From Megalobrama amblycephala (lineage: Eukaryota; Chordata; Actinopteri; Cypriniformes; Xenocyprididae), in assembly GCF_018812025.1 (NCBI RefSeq), contig NC_063052.1, positions 15,476,186-15,540,185 on the forward strand: 64,000 bases of DNA, read 5' to 3'. Below, piece after piece: positions 48,616 through 60,950 of this stretch. Position 1 is the first letter of the stretch; every line of letters starts with the position of its first letter. Both the position numbers and the translations under genes were made by a program. The notes under the pieces were generated by a model. The model ran no database searches. It had not been told where the DNA came from and worked only from the letters and a program-made list of their open reading frames with translations.

Positions 48616-50499
48616 ATGATTACATAATACTTTCATGTTTAATGGGTTATTTAGTTTTTCAGTGATAAAGTATGTTTACAAACTTTTTAACTTTAAGATT
48701 TTAAGAAAAACAAATTCAAATTAATTAAAACTAAATCCATAACACACTCTTAGAAGAAAAGGTTCAATATAGAAGCTTAAAGGGTTCCATCAGGGACGTC
48801 ATAGAACCGTTTAGGGGTTCCATCATGTGATCATTTTATAGATTTAGTTTTAATTAATTTAGTTTTAATTCATAGTTTTGATTAAATTTTACGAATTAAA
48901 CAGCTCATAAACATACTTTATCAGCAGAAAAAAATGAAACCTGTTAAACATACAAGTATTATGCAATCATTTAAGACATTTCTCCTTATATAAAAACTTT
49001 AAAATTGAGACAACAACTTATAAAACTATATAGAACCCCATTGAACTATATATATTTTTATAATATATATATATATATATAGCTTTAAAATATGTTATAT
49101 TTTGTCTTCGCTAGCTCATTTTAAATGGTCCTGCAGTATGAGAGACAAAAGACATTTTAAAAGTCCAAATATTGCATGTTGCCTCTCAATTAATATGAGG
49201 TTATGAAACTGCATGCATAACAGTGACACAAATAACTTGCAAAATGCTTCTTGAAATTGTTTTAGGTGGAGTTTAAAAAGTCACACTGCTGGGCATCGAC
49301 TTCCAAAATGTGGAAAACAGAGTAAACACTTCTAAAACTTCACAAAGATAATGTTTTAAATATCATACAATTACTACAACAATAGTTTTAATAAAGAAAA
49401 ATTAAATTAATTGTTCACTGAAGACAGATATATTTTTTCCCCAAATATCCTCCCTAATTTCCAGCTCTAAGAGAAGTGATTCAATCCCACTGACACTCTT
49501 TCTGCCGTCTCCATCTTCACTAACCAGCTGCATTACCGACAAATCCCTCAACCGTCCCGCTCTCTCTCTCTCTGTGAAGAGGTAATGGATTGCTGCGTTG
49601 GGAATAGCAGAATAGAAGGATAAAATGTAATAGAAGGGGACAAGGTTCTGACATGTGCTTGGGAAAAGGATTTCAGAAACAGGCTTTGAGGAAAAATCAG
49701 GTTTACACGAGAGACGAAATTGCAAACAGGTTAAAATCTAAACACATTTTAAACACATCAATTAGATGTGAATAAATGAGTGAAACCTGATACACAACTG
49801 CCCTCTACTGGTAAAATAAGAAAGCACATCATCCATACTTGAGTCTCAGGTTTTGCTTTTTCCACTTGTTTTAAGATTGTGAAAACAAAACAATGCACAA
49901 TTCTCACATCAAAACACACTCCAGTGGCATAAGATCAAATCAATCAGAAAACTAAACCCATCTGATCTGAGAGATAATGACAGCAGTGGAGTCGTGATGG
50001 TGTGTTTGTGTTGTAAAGATGAGCTACGTGTGGCCCTTAAGGGCCCTAAAGGCCTGTGGGATACGGATGCAGACGTCCTGTCTGCCGGAGGAGTCACTGA
50101 CAGTCAGTCTCAAACCCCGAGGGGCTCTGAAAGTTTGGGGGTTCGTCCACCGAGCCCAGTGTTTGAATCTAATTCTTCTCTCCTTTGCTTCGGAAAGGAT
50201 GTGGAACTGGTAGAATGAATTATCCTCTGAACATTTAAAGTGACTTGATGTGTTTTCCCCGCGGAAATCCACAGCTTGAAAGAAAAAAAAAAAAAGAACT
50301 AAAATAATCCATCAACATTTGATGGGATGAACTCCAGCAGCTCCGAGCTTCAGACTCCAGGCCTTCAGAGGCGTTACGGCTCGGCATGAGTCACTCTTAA
50401 CGCTGTTAATACCATTAAACACTCTCTGTTTCTCTGAGTCATACAGGTTTATTTATTTATTTATTTAAATGGGTGGATGTTTTAGAGGTTTTGCTTCAG
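48616..50499. other. Intergenic DNA with minor repeats
   Basis: A GGTTCCATCA-rich short repeat lies near 48765-48840 and a small (TA)n near 49060-49080. A minus-strand frame at 50024-50272 has no recognised motif. No host exon recognised. Confidence 0.4.
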
Positions 50500-50503
50500 G
50501 ATC

Positions 50504-50932
50504 CTACGGAAGAGGATTAGGGCCAAGCAATAATAAAAAATAAAACCATCTTGAGATTAAAGTTGTTAAATTTCGAGAAAAAACTAATTAAATTTAGAGA
50601 AAAAAAGTCTAAATAAAATGTTGAGAATAAACTCGTTAAATTACGAATTTGTTCTCATAATTTACCAACTTTTTTCTCGTAATTTAACGAGTTAATTCTC
50701 AACATTTTATCTCGACTTTTTTCTCGAAATTTAACAACATTTTTCTCATAATTTAACGAATTTGTTCTCGTAATTTAATGACTTTTTTCTGGTAATTTAA
50801 TGACTTTATTCTCAACATTTTATCTCGACTTTTTTCTCAAAATTTAATGAGTTTTTTCTCTAAATTTAACAACTTTAATCTCGAGATGGTTTTATTTTTT
50901 TATTATTGCTTGGCCCTAATCCTCTTCCGTAG
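50504..50932. mobile_element. CTACGGAAGAGG-family TIR element, compact copy
   Basis: Starts CTACGGAAGAGGATTAGGGC and ends with its inverse complement. GATC is repeated on both sides (50500-50503 and 50933-50936), a 4-bp target-site duplication. The arms pair for about 100 bp. The interior has only two TCTCAACATTTTATCTCGAC modules. A 4-bp duplication is compatible with Sola1, Academ or Ginger types; no transposase is present to decide. Confidence 0.88.
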
Positions 50933-50949
50933 GATCTCGATGTGTTTGG

Positions 50950-51029
50950 GTAACTTAAAAAAATAAAAAAATAAATAATAAAAAAACATAAATAAATAAA
51001 TAAATAAAAATAAATAAATAAATAAATAA

Positions 51030-51085
<56 letters not shown>
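50950..51085. repeat. (AAAT)n/(TA)n low-complexity tract
   Basis: AAAT-type units run into a (TA)n tract of about 45 bp. Confidence 0.95.
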
Positions 51086-51088
<3 letters not shown>

Positions 51089-52978
51089 AGGGTTAGGGTT
51101 ACATAAATTAAATAATAAAATAAATTAAAAATCTTTTTTTATTTTTTACATTTTTAATTACATTTTACCAATGAAAAAAAATATTTTTGTGCCAAAATTA
51201 TTAAAATTTTGCCAAAATATAGTAGATGCACAGCCTTTAAAGTTAAAAATTAAATAAATATATAAAAAAAAATATTTTTAAAAAAATATATATTTGGGTC
51301 CTTCCAAAATATAAAATTTGATAAATTGTTATAACATCCATTCTGCAGTTTTTTCTTTATTTCTTTATTTTCCCTTTTTTTCTTGCAATCCTTAAAACTC
51401 ATTTCTGGACCAGCAATTTTATTATAATTTTATTCATATTTTGAATTAGCTTTTATTTTTACATTTGTAGTTTCCATGTTAATTTTAGTTAATTTTTTAG
51501 TCATTTAGTTATGTGCTTTTGTCATTGTATTTGTTTCTTTGTTTTTTTTTTGTTTTTTCAGTTTTTTATTTATTTATTTTTTTATTTAGTTCAAATTAAT
51601 AATTTTAGTGCTTCAAGTTAAAATTATAAATTATAAATGTTCCTCTGTTTGTTTAACAAATATTTATATGTTTTTTTTATTTATTTATTTATTTTTATTA
51701 TTATTTCAGCTTTACTTCAATTAACATAAATCTTTAATTAATAGTTTTATTGAAAATAACCCTGCCCACCAGTGACAGAATGACTGCTAAAATCACGGTA
51801 CTGTGAGTTTACCAGCAGATGGTGTCATTGTGGCATTGTTTCTCAAACTCCTCCACATTTTTCTCTGTGTGGCGACTGGGACAAACACCTGGCAAGCTAT
51901 CAGTGCAGCTCCTTTTTCAGCATAATTGAGTGAGAAGTGAGAACACGCGAGTACTAGCTGTAAACAATTAAGAAAACACCAGGCCGTTTACTCCCTGTCC
52001 CCTCGAGAATGCTGTGAGTGGGAGAACTGAGGTGTTTGATCATATCACAGACGAGGTTTGCGCAGGGCAGAGAGTTTATGATGGTGTGGATACAGTATGT
52101 GAGCAGATAATCTTGTGTTGTGGAGACCCTGAAGATCCACTTAAATGAATCTCTAACGTGCGTAACATCATCAATGTTTTAACAACCTTGAGTGGATGTT
52201 TCATGAGGCCGGTCTAATACAGAATGAGATGGAACAAAGAAAACAGCACGCTTTAATGAATTATTGCTTTATTAATAACTAAAAAGAACCTATGCACTGG
52301 TGTTATGATGCCCCGTGTCTTTGTTGTTTAATGAAAGTGCATGTTTCATTATGAATATCAGTTCCCCCTCTGGCTTGTGCCTGGAGACAGTATGGTGATG
52401 ATATTATTCCAGAAGACTGGCTTCAAATGAGACGAGATGAAAGGAAAAAGAAGCATTAAACAAAAGCTCGGCGCTCTATTGTTTTAAGCGAGGATGAGGT
52501 AAGCGGCAAGCTATTCCATTGTTCCTTGAGAGAATAAAACTCACCTAAAACAGATCCAGAAGCCATCAGTTCAATCAGGTTTGACAGAGGAAAATTCCTG
52601 AACATTCCAAAAATGCATCATGAAATGTGTGTGTGTGGGTGTGTGTGTGTGCGGCTGGTAGTTGTGTATTGTGGCCGAGCCAGCAGAAGCTCCATGTTGA
52701 AAATGTTCTCTGAAAATATTTGTGCTCAGTTGCTGCCAAGCTGATTTATCCCAGAGCCCAGACAGAATTCCCAGAGTTCTGTTTGGGCTCCACGAGCTGG
52801 AAATTCATTGGCTCGAGGCTGAATCTGACATCTGTGAGATATGTTCTTCATTCTTCTGTTCTGATCGAGGATTAGAAGAAACCTTCTCCTCACTGCCCAG
52901 ACAATGTGTGCGTCACAACATCGCTTCTAATCTAATTAAAGCAATAACCAAAGTGTCTTGTGTCTAGTGTTCATTTAA
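51086..52978. other. Intergenic DNA, AT-rich then mixed
   Basis: The first 600 bp are extremely AT-rich. From about 51760 the composition becomes mixed and could contain conserved non-coding DNA. A short GT tract lies near 52625-52650. No exon recognised. Confidence 0.4.
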
Positions 52979-53559
52979 AGGCACAATATGTAATTTTTCA
53001 CCACTAGATGTCGCCTATTCAAAACAAAGGCGTAGCTTGATGACGCTGAGATTGAGCGTGGAATCACGGGAGATGTTGTCTTCACCTCACAGCCGCTGGA
53101 AAAGAATCCGACAGGACTCAGGCAGAAATCATGTTCATGGATGAGATTAGCATGTAGTATGAAGCAGAGCAGGAGCGAGTGATGTTGGAGCTGAACGAGG
53201 CCGCTGGAGCGATTGCTAATGAGAGACGAGCGCGACAAGAACTTTTATTATGGCACAGTCGCCGCTTCAGCTTCTTCCACTCATGCATATGTGGGGTAAA
53301 GCAGCGCTGTTTATCATATTAGATATATTTGAGTGTTGGAAATGATGTTATAACGTTACTCTGAGCGTTCGCTCGGCGGCTGCTGTGAGACACTTGTTGC
53401 ACACTTCAGTAAACTAGATCGATTTTAGAAAATCATATTAATATAAACAAGAAAACGAGAAATCGAGAGTAATGCGGGTATGGTCAAGTCAACAAAATAT
53501 ATAACACTGTTCTAGTGGTTTTGGGATATTTTAATCCAAAAATCTTACATATTGTGCCT
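52979..53559. mobile_element. TTAA-flanked TIR element (581 bp)
   Basis: The left end AGGCACAATATGTAATTTTT and the right end AATCTTACATATTGTGCCT are inverted, with TTAA outside both (52975-52978 and 53560-53563). No complete transposase frame. Its right TTAA is only 3 bp from the next element's target duplication. Confidence 0.88.
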
Positions 53560-53570
53560 TTAATGGAGGC

Positions 53571-54732
53571 CTACGGAAGAGGATTAGGGCCAAGCAATAA
53601 TAAAAAAAATAAAACCATCTCGAGATTAAAGTCATTAAATTATGAGAAAAATGTCATTAAATTTAGAGAAAAAAGTCGAGATAAAATGTTGAGAATAAAG
53701 TCATAATTTAATGAGTTTATTCTCAACATTTTATCTAGAATTTTTTCTCGTAATTTAACGACTTTTTCTAATAATTTAACGAATTTGTTCTCATAATCTA
53801 ACGGCTTTTTCCTCATAATTTAATGAGTTTATTCTCAACATTTTATCTCAACTTTTTTCTCGAAATTTAACGAGTTTTTTCTTGTAATTTAATGACTTTA
53901 TTCTCAACGTTTTTTCTCGACTTTTTTCTCGTAATTTAACGAGTTTTTTCTCATAATTTAATGACTTTATTCTCAACATTTTATCTCGACTTTTTCTCGA
54001 AATTTAACGAGTTTTTTTCTTGTAATTTAATGAGTTTATTCTCAACATTTTATCTCGATTTTTTGTCGTAATTTAACGAGTTTTTTGTCGTAATTTAATG
54101 ACTTTATTCTCAACGTTTTTTTCTCGACTTTTTTCTCGTAATTTAACGAGTTTTTTCTCATAATTTAATGACTTTATTCTCAACATTTTATCTCGACTTT
54201 TTTCTCGTAATTTAACGAGTTTATTCTCAACATTTTATCTCGTCTTTTTCTCGAAATTTAACGAGTTTTTTTTCTCGTAATGTAACGAGTTTATTCTCAA
54301 CATTTTATCTCGACTTTTTTCTCGTAATTTAACGACTTTTTCTCGTAATTTAATGACTTCATTCTCAACATTTTATCTCGACTTTTTTCTCGAAATTTAA
54401 CACATTTTTTTCTCGTAATTTAATGAGTTTATTCTCAACATTTAAACTTTTTTCTCGTAATTTAACGAGTTTTTTTCTCGTAATTCAATGAGTTTATTCT
54501 CAACATTTTATCTCGACTTTTTTCTCGAAATTTAATGAGTTTTTTTCTCGTAATTTAACAAGTTTATTCTCAACATTTTATCTCGACTTTTTTCTCGAAA
54601 TTTAACGAGTTTTTTTTCTCGTAATTTAATGAATTTATTCTCAACATTTTATTTCAACTTTTTTCTCGAAATTTAACAACTTTAATATCGAGATGGTTTT
54701 ATTTTTTTATTGGCCCTAATCCTCTTCCGTAG
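53571..54732. mobile_element. CTACGGAAGAGG-family TIR element, expanded copy
   Basis: Same termini as the copy at 50504-50932. AGGC is repeated on both sides (53567-53570 and 54733-54736), a second independent 4-bp duplication. The interior holds about a dozen TTATTCTCAACATTTTATCT modules spaced about 65-70 bp apart, against two in the compact copy. Confidence 0.9.
53705..54660. repeat. 65-70-bp tandem array within the expanded copy
   Basis: Each unit combines TTTATTCTCAACATTTTATC, a CGACTTTTTTCTCG segment and TAATTTAACGAG, with small length changes in T runs. About a dozen or more units. Confidence 0.9.
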
Positions 54733-56340
54733 AGGCCTGTTAAATTAAAATAATAATAATAATAATAATAATAAATTATATTTATTTTAAAGTATTTTAT
54801 TGTATTATTACTTATTTCATTTTTTTTTAAATATTTATTTAAAATAACTATCAAGTAAATAGTAATAATAAATTAAACTTATTAGAGTAATAATTAACAT
54901 TTATTTATTAATTTATGAATTCTACTGCTGCTTCAGATGTTATATTTATTCTTTTAACCAATAATAAAAAATGCACAGTATTTTATTATATAATAAGTGA
55001 AGGAAAACTGACCAAATGAAGGCAGGAGTAGACAGGATCTTGGGTTTGGACGGATCTTGTTGCCTTCCTACTGCCGTACACCAATGTTTTAGGCTGGATT
55101 ATTAAATTAATATACTACGGGGCTGTTGAATCTGATTGGCTGATGAACATTCTAAGTTTTGCACTTCTTTTCAGGGAAACGCACAGATAAAGTAGTTCCA
55201 GGCAGATTTTGACCGCATTACATGTTCATATCACTTCACCAGATGATTTCAGTTTTTACAGCCTACAACAGCAAAAGAACCAAAACCCACAACGACACTG
55301 ACCAAGAAAATAAATATAGTAAACAATAGGATAAAAACATGATTTTTGCCACAAAATTACATTTTATTATGTACAGAAAGCATGTACTCTCTTTCTCCCG
55401 CACTTTCAAACACACACAAACAGTACAGACACACACTCAGCGCTGCTCTGACGATTAAAAATAGTAAAATAGTTTAGCAATTTAAAAGCTACAAGACATT
55501 TCTCACTAGTGAGGAAAATAACGGCGCTGTTCTTGAAGCTGATAAGCTTACAGTTTCGCTATCAGTAGAGACGCTGCTGCCGAACACTGTTGAGAGATGC
55601 ACAGATCTCTCCCCTCTCTCTAATAATTGCATTAATAACTGCATTATTATTGCTCAAGCCTCTGTCACTAGCTCTAAAATGACGTTTTGAAATTAGCAAC
55701 AGAGACGTGGGATGAGATGCAGAAGAAATTAGTCCTACACACAAGAACATTTTAAGGACAAAAACCTGACAAATGCCAAACAATGAACAATGTCTTGAGG
55801 TGTGGTATCTGTAGTATAAGTGGAATAAATGATTCCAGTACTGCCACAATTATGTAAAGAAAACTAACAATCTACAGCTTTGTGTATCATCGGACCACCC
55901 GGTATCTTCTCTTTATCGTTACCTCATCTTCATCAGCTGCTATCTTTTTAATGAGAAACGTTTCCTTGCAAATGTGATCAAATGAAGGTCAGCCAAAGGC
56001 CACAACTGCTGCTCTTCCTTGAGCGAAAGATGGTTCTGCAGTCTCCAGCTGCTTCTGAGAGCAGTGATCTAGAGATGAAACCAACAAAAGGAAGAGGTTT
56101 TGGCGGGGGAGAACGACAGCAGGGATCTATATTGCACATTCCAGCTTTATGTTTGTCTATAAAACCTCCTGGAGCGTTTGAAGAGGATGAGCGAGCAACA
56201 AGGGAATTTCCTATACAGTGTCAGTGCAGAAAAAGAAGGGGGAAAAGATTCTTCCTCTCACACACACTTTATGTTCTCTCTTCTGTTAAACCACAAATCT
56301 AAATACTAACTCGTATGCAGGAAAAACCCAAATACTCTAA
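54733..56340. other. Intergenic DNA with (AAT)n and probable decayed repeats
   Basis: An (AAT)n tract lies at about 54748-54772. The GGGGCTGTTGAATCTGATTG stretch near 55117 looks like a fish interspersed repeat, boundaries unclear. No host exon recognised. Confidence 0.4.
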
Positions 56341-56418
56341 AGCCCTATTCGGACGGGACTAGTTTTCCCAGAGGATGTTAGCGAAATTCGTGTTTCTCAG
56401 GCGTAGTTTGTGATTTTA

Positions 56419-57220
56419 TGCTGCCTTCACGTGAAGTCGTGATTACGAGCTCGTTTCATTCAAGTGCTTTGTAGTCGGAAAGAATGGGAATCATGGAGGA
56501 CACCAGGCTTATTCTTGCCTATTTATTGGGAAAATCTTATTAAGTGTGCGATATTGACAAAAAATATATATATTTTCTGGGATTTTTATTGATAACAATG
56601 ATCAGACAATATTTTGTGTTAACGTGTTGGTACCTTGGCAGCTTTAGGACTGTCGTGGACAGGTTAATAAGTGAATCACTGAGTCATTGATTCAACCGAT
56701 TCATTCAAATGGCTGATCATTTCAGGAACAAAGCTTTTAGGCTTGTTCGAGATGTATCTGCGATGCGCAGACCGATCGGCGTATGACATCAAAGTAACGC
56801 GAGAGCGTTTGGAGAGCAAATGACTCCTTATGCTTTTGAATCGCTCTCGCTGTACTTTAATGTCATACACCGATCGGTCTGCACAGCGCAGATGCATCTC
56901 GAACAAGCCTATTGGCTTTCTTAATGAATGAGTCGTTGAATCATTCATTCAACCGAGCTGTTCAAATGGATTGATTCATTCAGTAATGGAACTATTTTCG
57001 TTGACGAAATGGAGCAAAACAGGTAATACTGTGTCTAAAAGTCACTTCATTGTTTTTTAAACTGTTGTATAAAAACAATATATGTAAATACGCACTACTT
57101 TAATGACAAGACAAGGAGATGTAGTTGCGGAAAAAAAACCCTAATAAACATCCCAGTGGTACATACGACTTGAGGGTGTTCATGTCCAATTTTTAACTAT
57201 AGTTACATGTGAAGGCAGCA
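56419..57220. mobile_element. TIR element TGCTGCCTTCAC...GTGAAGGCAGCA
   Basis: The left end TGCTGCCTTCACGTG (56419-56433) and the right end CATGTGAAGGCAGCA (57206-57220) are inverted repeats with one mismatch. It contains the foldback element at 56738-56911. Confidence 0.65.
56738..56911. mobile_element. Foldback element TAGGCTTGTTCGAGATG (174 bp)
   Basis: Two arms of about 70 bp are inverse complements (TAGGCTTGTTCGAGATGTAT on the left; GATGCATCTCGAACAAGCCTA on the right, both with CGATCGG-type centres). The loop around 56810-56837 is short. The 90-codon minus-strand frame across it is a by-product. Confidence 0.8.
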
Positions 57221-57250
57221 CTAATCCGGTCCGAATCTGCCATGTCTGTG

Positions 57251-58252
57251 TTTTTCAGTAAAAACTTCCAGAGCAAATCAACTCAACGGTCCTCTGAGAA
57301 ATCGAATCCCATCCGAAAGCAAATGTCTGATGTCGTATTAAATCATAACGCTTCTCCTCGTGTGTTTTTTGACCTACCCGAGCTTCCGTTTGCCCACCAA
57401 TCTAGCAAATTAGCAGCTAACTGAAGTTTCTGTGGCACAATTGAGTTGCTACAGTATTTTAATTAGTTTGCAAAGGTCTAGAACTCTCGAGACCTAGAAG
57501 AAGGTCAAGCAATCCATCACAGTGAGGACAAAAAAACACATTTGCCAATAACAGATTCTCAATTTCACTTAGACATGACTTCATCAAACCAAAACATCAG
57601 CACAAATGTCCCCGAGGAGGCGTTTAAACGTGAGCGTCTGACCCAATTGGCCAAAATGAAACTTTTTTTCCAAGTGTTTTTCTCTTGTTTCAATCCCTGA
57701 GGCTGGTCCACCCCTCCTTCTCCGTCCCCACCGCTATCTTCCTCTCTGTTTTACTGTCTAGACGCTGATTGGAGCCCTTGGCTATGACAAAGATGATGTA
57801 TTACAAGTGATACTTATTGGCCAAACTTTGGATGTCGGTTTAGCCCTCTACATTTTACAACTTTCTTTCAAGGCTGAAACTCAGCGGCTCAGTCAGTTTT
57901 GATGCTGTTCCTCTGTGAGCAGGTCAATGTCACTCTGTCAGAGCTTACAGTTTAAATGAGACAAGAACAGAAGGTGTTACATTGCCTCTGTGCCTCTCTT
58001 CTTACAATCCTACAATCTTTATGACAGCATTTTGACAGTTAGCAACTAAAGCTTTAAACAAAATCTAAGTATTTCATTGGGAATAAATCTTGTTTTGTGC
58101 TTAAAACAAGAAAAAGTATCTGTAGCTCTTCAAGAGTCGATGATAGTCTGGTCACAAAAGCATTGCTTCAGACTATGAGATTGTAGACTCGTTTTATTGC
58201 CTAAGTCTGATGAGTTAAAATGTAAAATGACACCACTAAGAGATGCAACAAA
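57251..58252. other. Intergenic DNA, no recognised features
   Basis: Ordinary mixed sequence; nothing supported. Confidence 0.4.
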
Positions 58253-60223
58253 AAACAGAAGAGCGTGTGGGCGGAGTCTCTCTGCAAGCGCACTGCACTC
58301 GCAATCAAATCGATCCAAAATAACAGCCAATCAGAAGAGTGTGTGGGCCGAGTCTCTTTGCAAGCGCATTTCACTCGCAACCAAATCAATCCAAAATAAC
58401 AGCCAATCAGAAGAGCGTGTGGGTGGAGTCTATCTGCAAATGTTTAGCACTCACAATCAATTCAAAATCACAGCCAATCAGAAGAGCGTGTGGGCGGAGT
58501 CTATCTGCAAATGTTTAGCACTCACAATCAATTCAAAATCACAGCCAATCAGAAGAGCGTGTGGGCGGAGTCTCTCTGCAAATGTTTAGCACTCACAATC
58601 AATTCAAAATCACAGCCAATCAGAAGAGTGTGTGGGCGGAGTCTATCTGCAAATGTTTAGCACTCACAATCAATTCAAAATCACAGCCAATCAGAAGAGC
58701 GTGTGGGCCGAGTCTCTTTGCAAGCGCATTTCACTCGCAACCAAATCAATCCAAAATAACAGCCAATCAGAAGAGCGTGTGGGTGGAGTCTATCTGCAAA
58801 TGTTTAGCACTCACAATCAATTCAAAATCACAGCCAATCAGAAGAGCGTGTGGGCCGAGTCTCTTTGCAAGCGCATTTCACTCGCAACCAAATCGATCCA
58901 AAATAACAGCCAATCAGAAGAGTGTGTGGGCGGAGTCTATCTGCAAATGTTTAGCACTCACAATCAATTCAAAATCACAGCCAATCAGAAGAGCGTGTGG
59001 GCCGAGTCTCTTTGCAAGCGCATTTCACTCGCAACCAAATCAATCCAAAATAACAGCCAATCAGAAGAGCGTGTGGGCGGAGTCTCTCTGCAAGCGCACT
59101 GCACTCGCAACCAAATCAATCCAAAATAACAGCCAAAGAAGAGCGTTGGGCGGAGTCTCTCTGCAAGCGCACTCCTCGCAAAATTAATCAAAATCAACCA
59201 ATCAGAAGAGTGTGTGGGCGGAGTCTCTCTGCAAGCGCACTGCACTCGCAATCAAATCGATCCAAAATAACAGCCAATCAGAAGAGTGTGTGGGCGGAGT
59301 CTATCTGCAAATGTTTAGCACTCACAATCAATTCAAAATCACAGCCAATCAGAAGAGCGTGTGGGCCGAGTCTCTTTGCAAGCGCATTTCACTCGCAACC
59401 AAATCGATCCAAAATAACAGCCAATCAGAAGAGCGTGTGGGTGGAGTCTATCTGCAAATGTTTAGCACTCACAATCAATTCAAAATCACAGCCAATCAGA
59501 AGAGCGTGTGGGCCGAGTCTCTTTGCAAGCGCATTTCACTCGCAACCAAATCGATCCAAAATAACAGCCAATCAGAAGAGTGTGTGGGCGGAGTCTATCT
59601 GCAAATGTTTAGCACTCACAATCAATTCAAAATCACAGCCAATCAGAAGAGCGTGTGGGCCGAGTCTCTTTGCAAGCGCATTTCACTCGCAACCAAATCA
59701 ATCCAAAATAACAGCCAATCAGAAGAGCGTGTGGGTGGAGTCTCTCTGCAAGCGCACTGCACTCGCAACCAAATCAATCCAAAATAACAGCCAATTAGAA
59801 GAGCGTGTGGGCGGAGTCTCTCTGCAAGCGCACTGCACTCGCAGCCAAATTAATCCAAAATCACAACCAATCAGAAGAGTGTGTGGGCGGAGTCTCTCTG
59901 CAAGCGCACTGCACTCGCAATCAAATCGATCCAAAATAACAGCCAATCAGAAGAGTGTGTGGGCGGAGTCTATCTGCAAATGTTTAGCACTCACAATCAA
60001 TTCAAAATCACAGCCAATCAGAAGAGCGTGTGGGCCGAGTCTCTTTGCAAGCGCATTTCACTCGCAACCAAATCAATCCAAAATAACAGCCAATCAGAAG
60101 AGCGTGTGGGCGGAGTCTCTCTGTAAGCGCACTGCACTCGCAACCAAATCAATCCAAAATCACAGCCAATCAGAAGAGCGTGTGGGCGGAGTCTCTCTGC
60201 AAGCGCACTGCACTCGCAACCAA
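58253..60223. repeat. 71/76-bp dimeric minisatellite (147-bp period), about 27 units
   Basis: Two unit types share CAGCCAATCAGAAGAGCGTG and then differ. The 71-bp type continues with CTATCTGCAAATGTTTAGCA; the 76-bp type with CTCTTTGCAAGCGCATTTCA or GCGCACTGCACTCGC variants. From 59271 to 59712 they alternate strictly (starts at 59271, 59342, 59418, 59489, 59565, 59636, 59712), giving a 147-bp dimer. Almost every unit carries a CCAAT box in a full NF-Y-type context, and many carry GGGCGG. Since 147 is divisible by three, long artificial frames (up to 352 codons) result. Confidence 0.96.
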
Positions 60224-60950
60224 ATGGATAAGCACATAATCAAATTAATAAATATTACACCATTTTAACATTAATAATAAATACATACTCAGTGAGTAAA
60301 ACAATGTTTGTCATAGAATACACTTGTTTGCTCACAGTTTGAATGTTCTTGTTCCAGTATGGCTATAATGATATTCAAACTCACAATAAGTTATTTTAAC
60401 ATTAAATAAAGCACATAATCAGTACCTGAGATTATCATTGTCATACTTTGTATGTTGTTCTAGACGCGATGTCATAGAAATGGAAACCGTTTCTAAAATA
60501 GAATAGTCATGTTTTGCCATTATAGCCGGTCAGGACAAAAACTCTAAAAGTTTAAAGATGCCTTTTATTGTATGATGCGATGTTGCATCATGTCTGGTTA
60601 GGACACGGTGTCATTGTCTTGTCCAAACCTTAAATATGAGCAATTTTAACAGTTGCTCATTCATCTGTACCTGTCTTACTATTGATGCAGTGTGAATGAC
60701 TCAAATGCAATTAATACAACACCGTTAATGACTCGCATGGCTTGATGTGTCTTAAAGGTTCGATGCTAACAGCGTCTTGATTAGTGCAAGGATTATGTTT
60801 GCTAGATATATGAAGCTCATTGACTGTCTGCTTTATGAGGGCTTTTAATCCTTGTGTGGCTGATTACATTGATTTGTGAACATGGCTGTATAGGGTATAG
60901 GATGCAGGCAGCTGAATGTTATTAATGAATTTCAGGAAGCCTTCTATTAA
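60224..60950. other. Intergenic DNA, no recognised features
   Basis: Nothing supported in this stretch. Confidence 0.4.

Larger units (their letters stand above)
56340..57250. mobile_element. Nested MITEs (outer element)
   Basis: CCCTATTCGGACGGGACTAG at 56343 and AATCCGGTCCGAAT at 57222 look like imperfect inverted ends of an outer element interrupted by the 56419-57220 element. The right end of the outer element is not well defined. Confidence 0.4.

Noticed and set aside
50024..50272. Minus-strand 82-codon frame (FYQFHILSEAKERRIRFKHW)
   Set aside because: Composition is somewhat protein-like, but there is no domain, splice context or neighbouring exon to support it.
58197..60268. Frames up to 352 codons (SQPIRRACGPSLFAS-type repeats)
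   Set aside because: The dimer period of 147 bp is divisible by three; several frames are open at once and content follows the DNA repeat.
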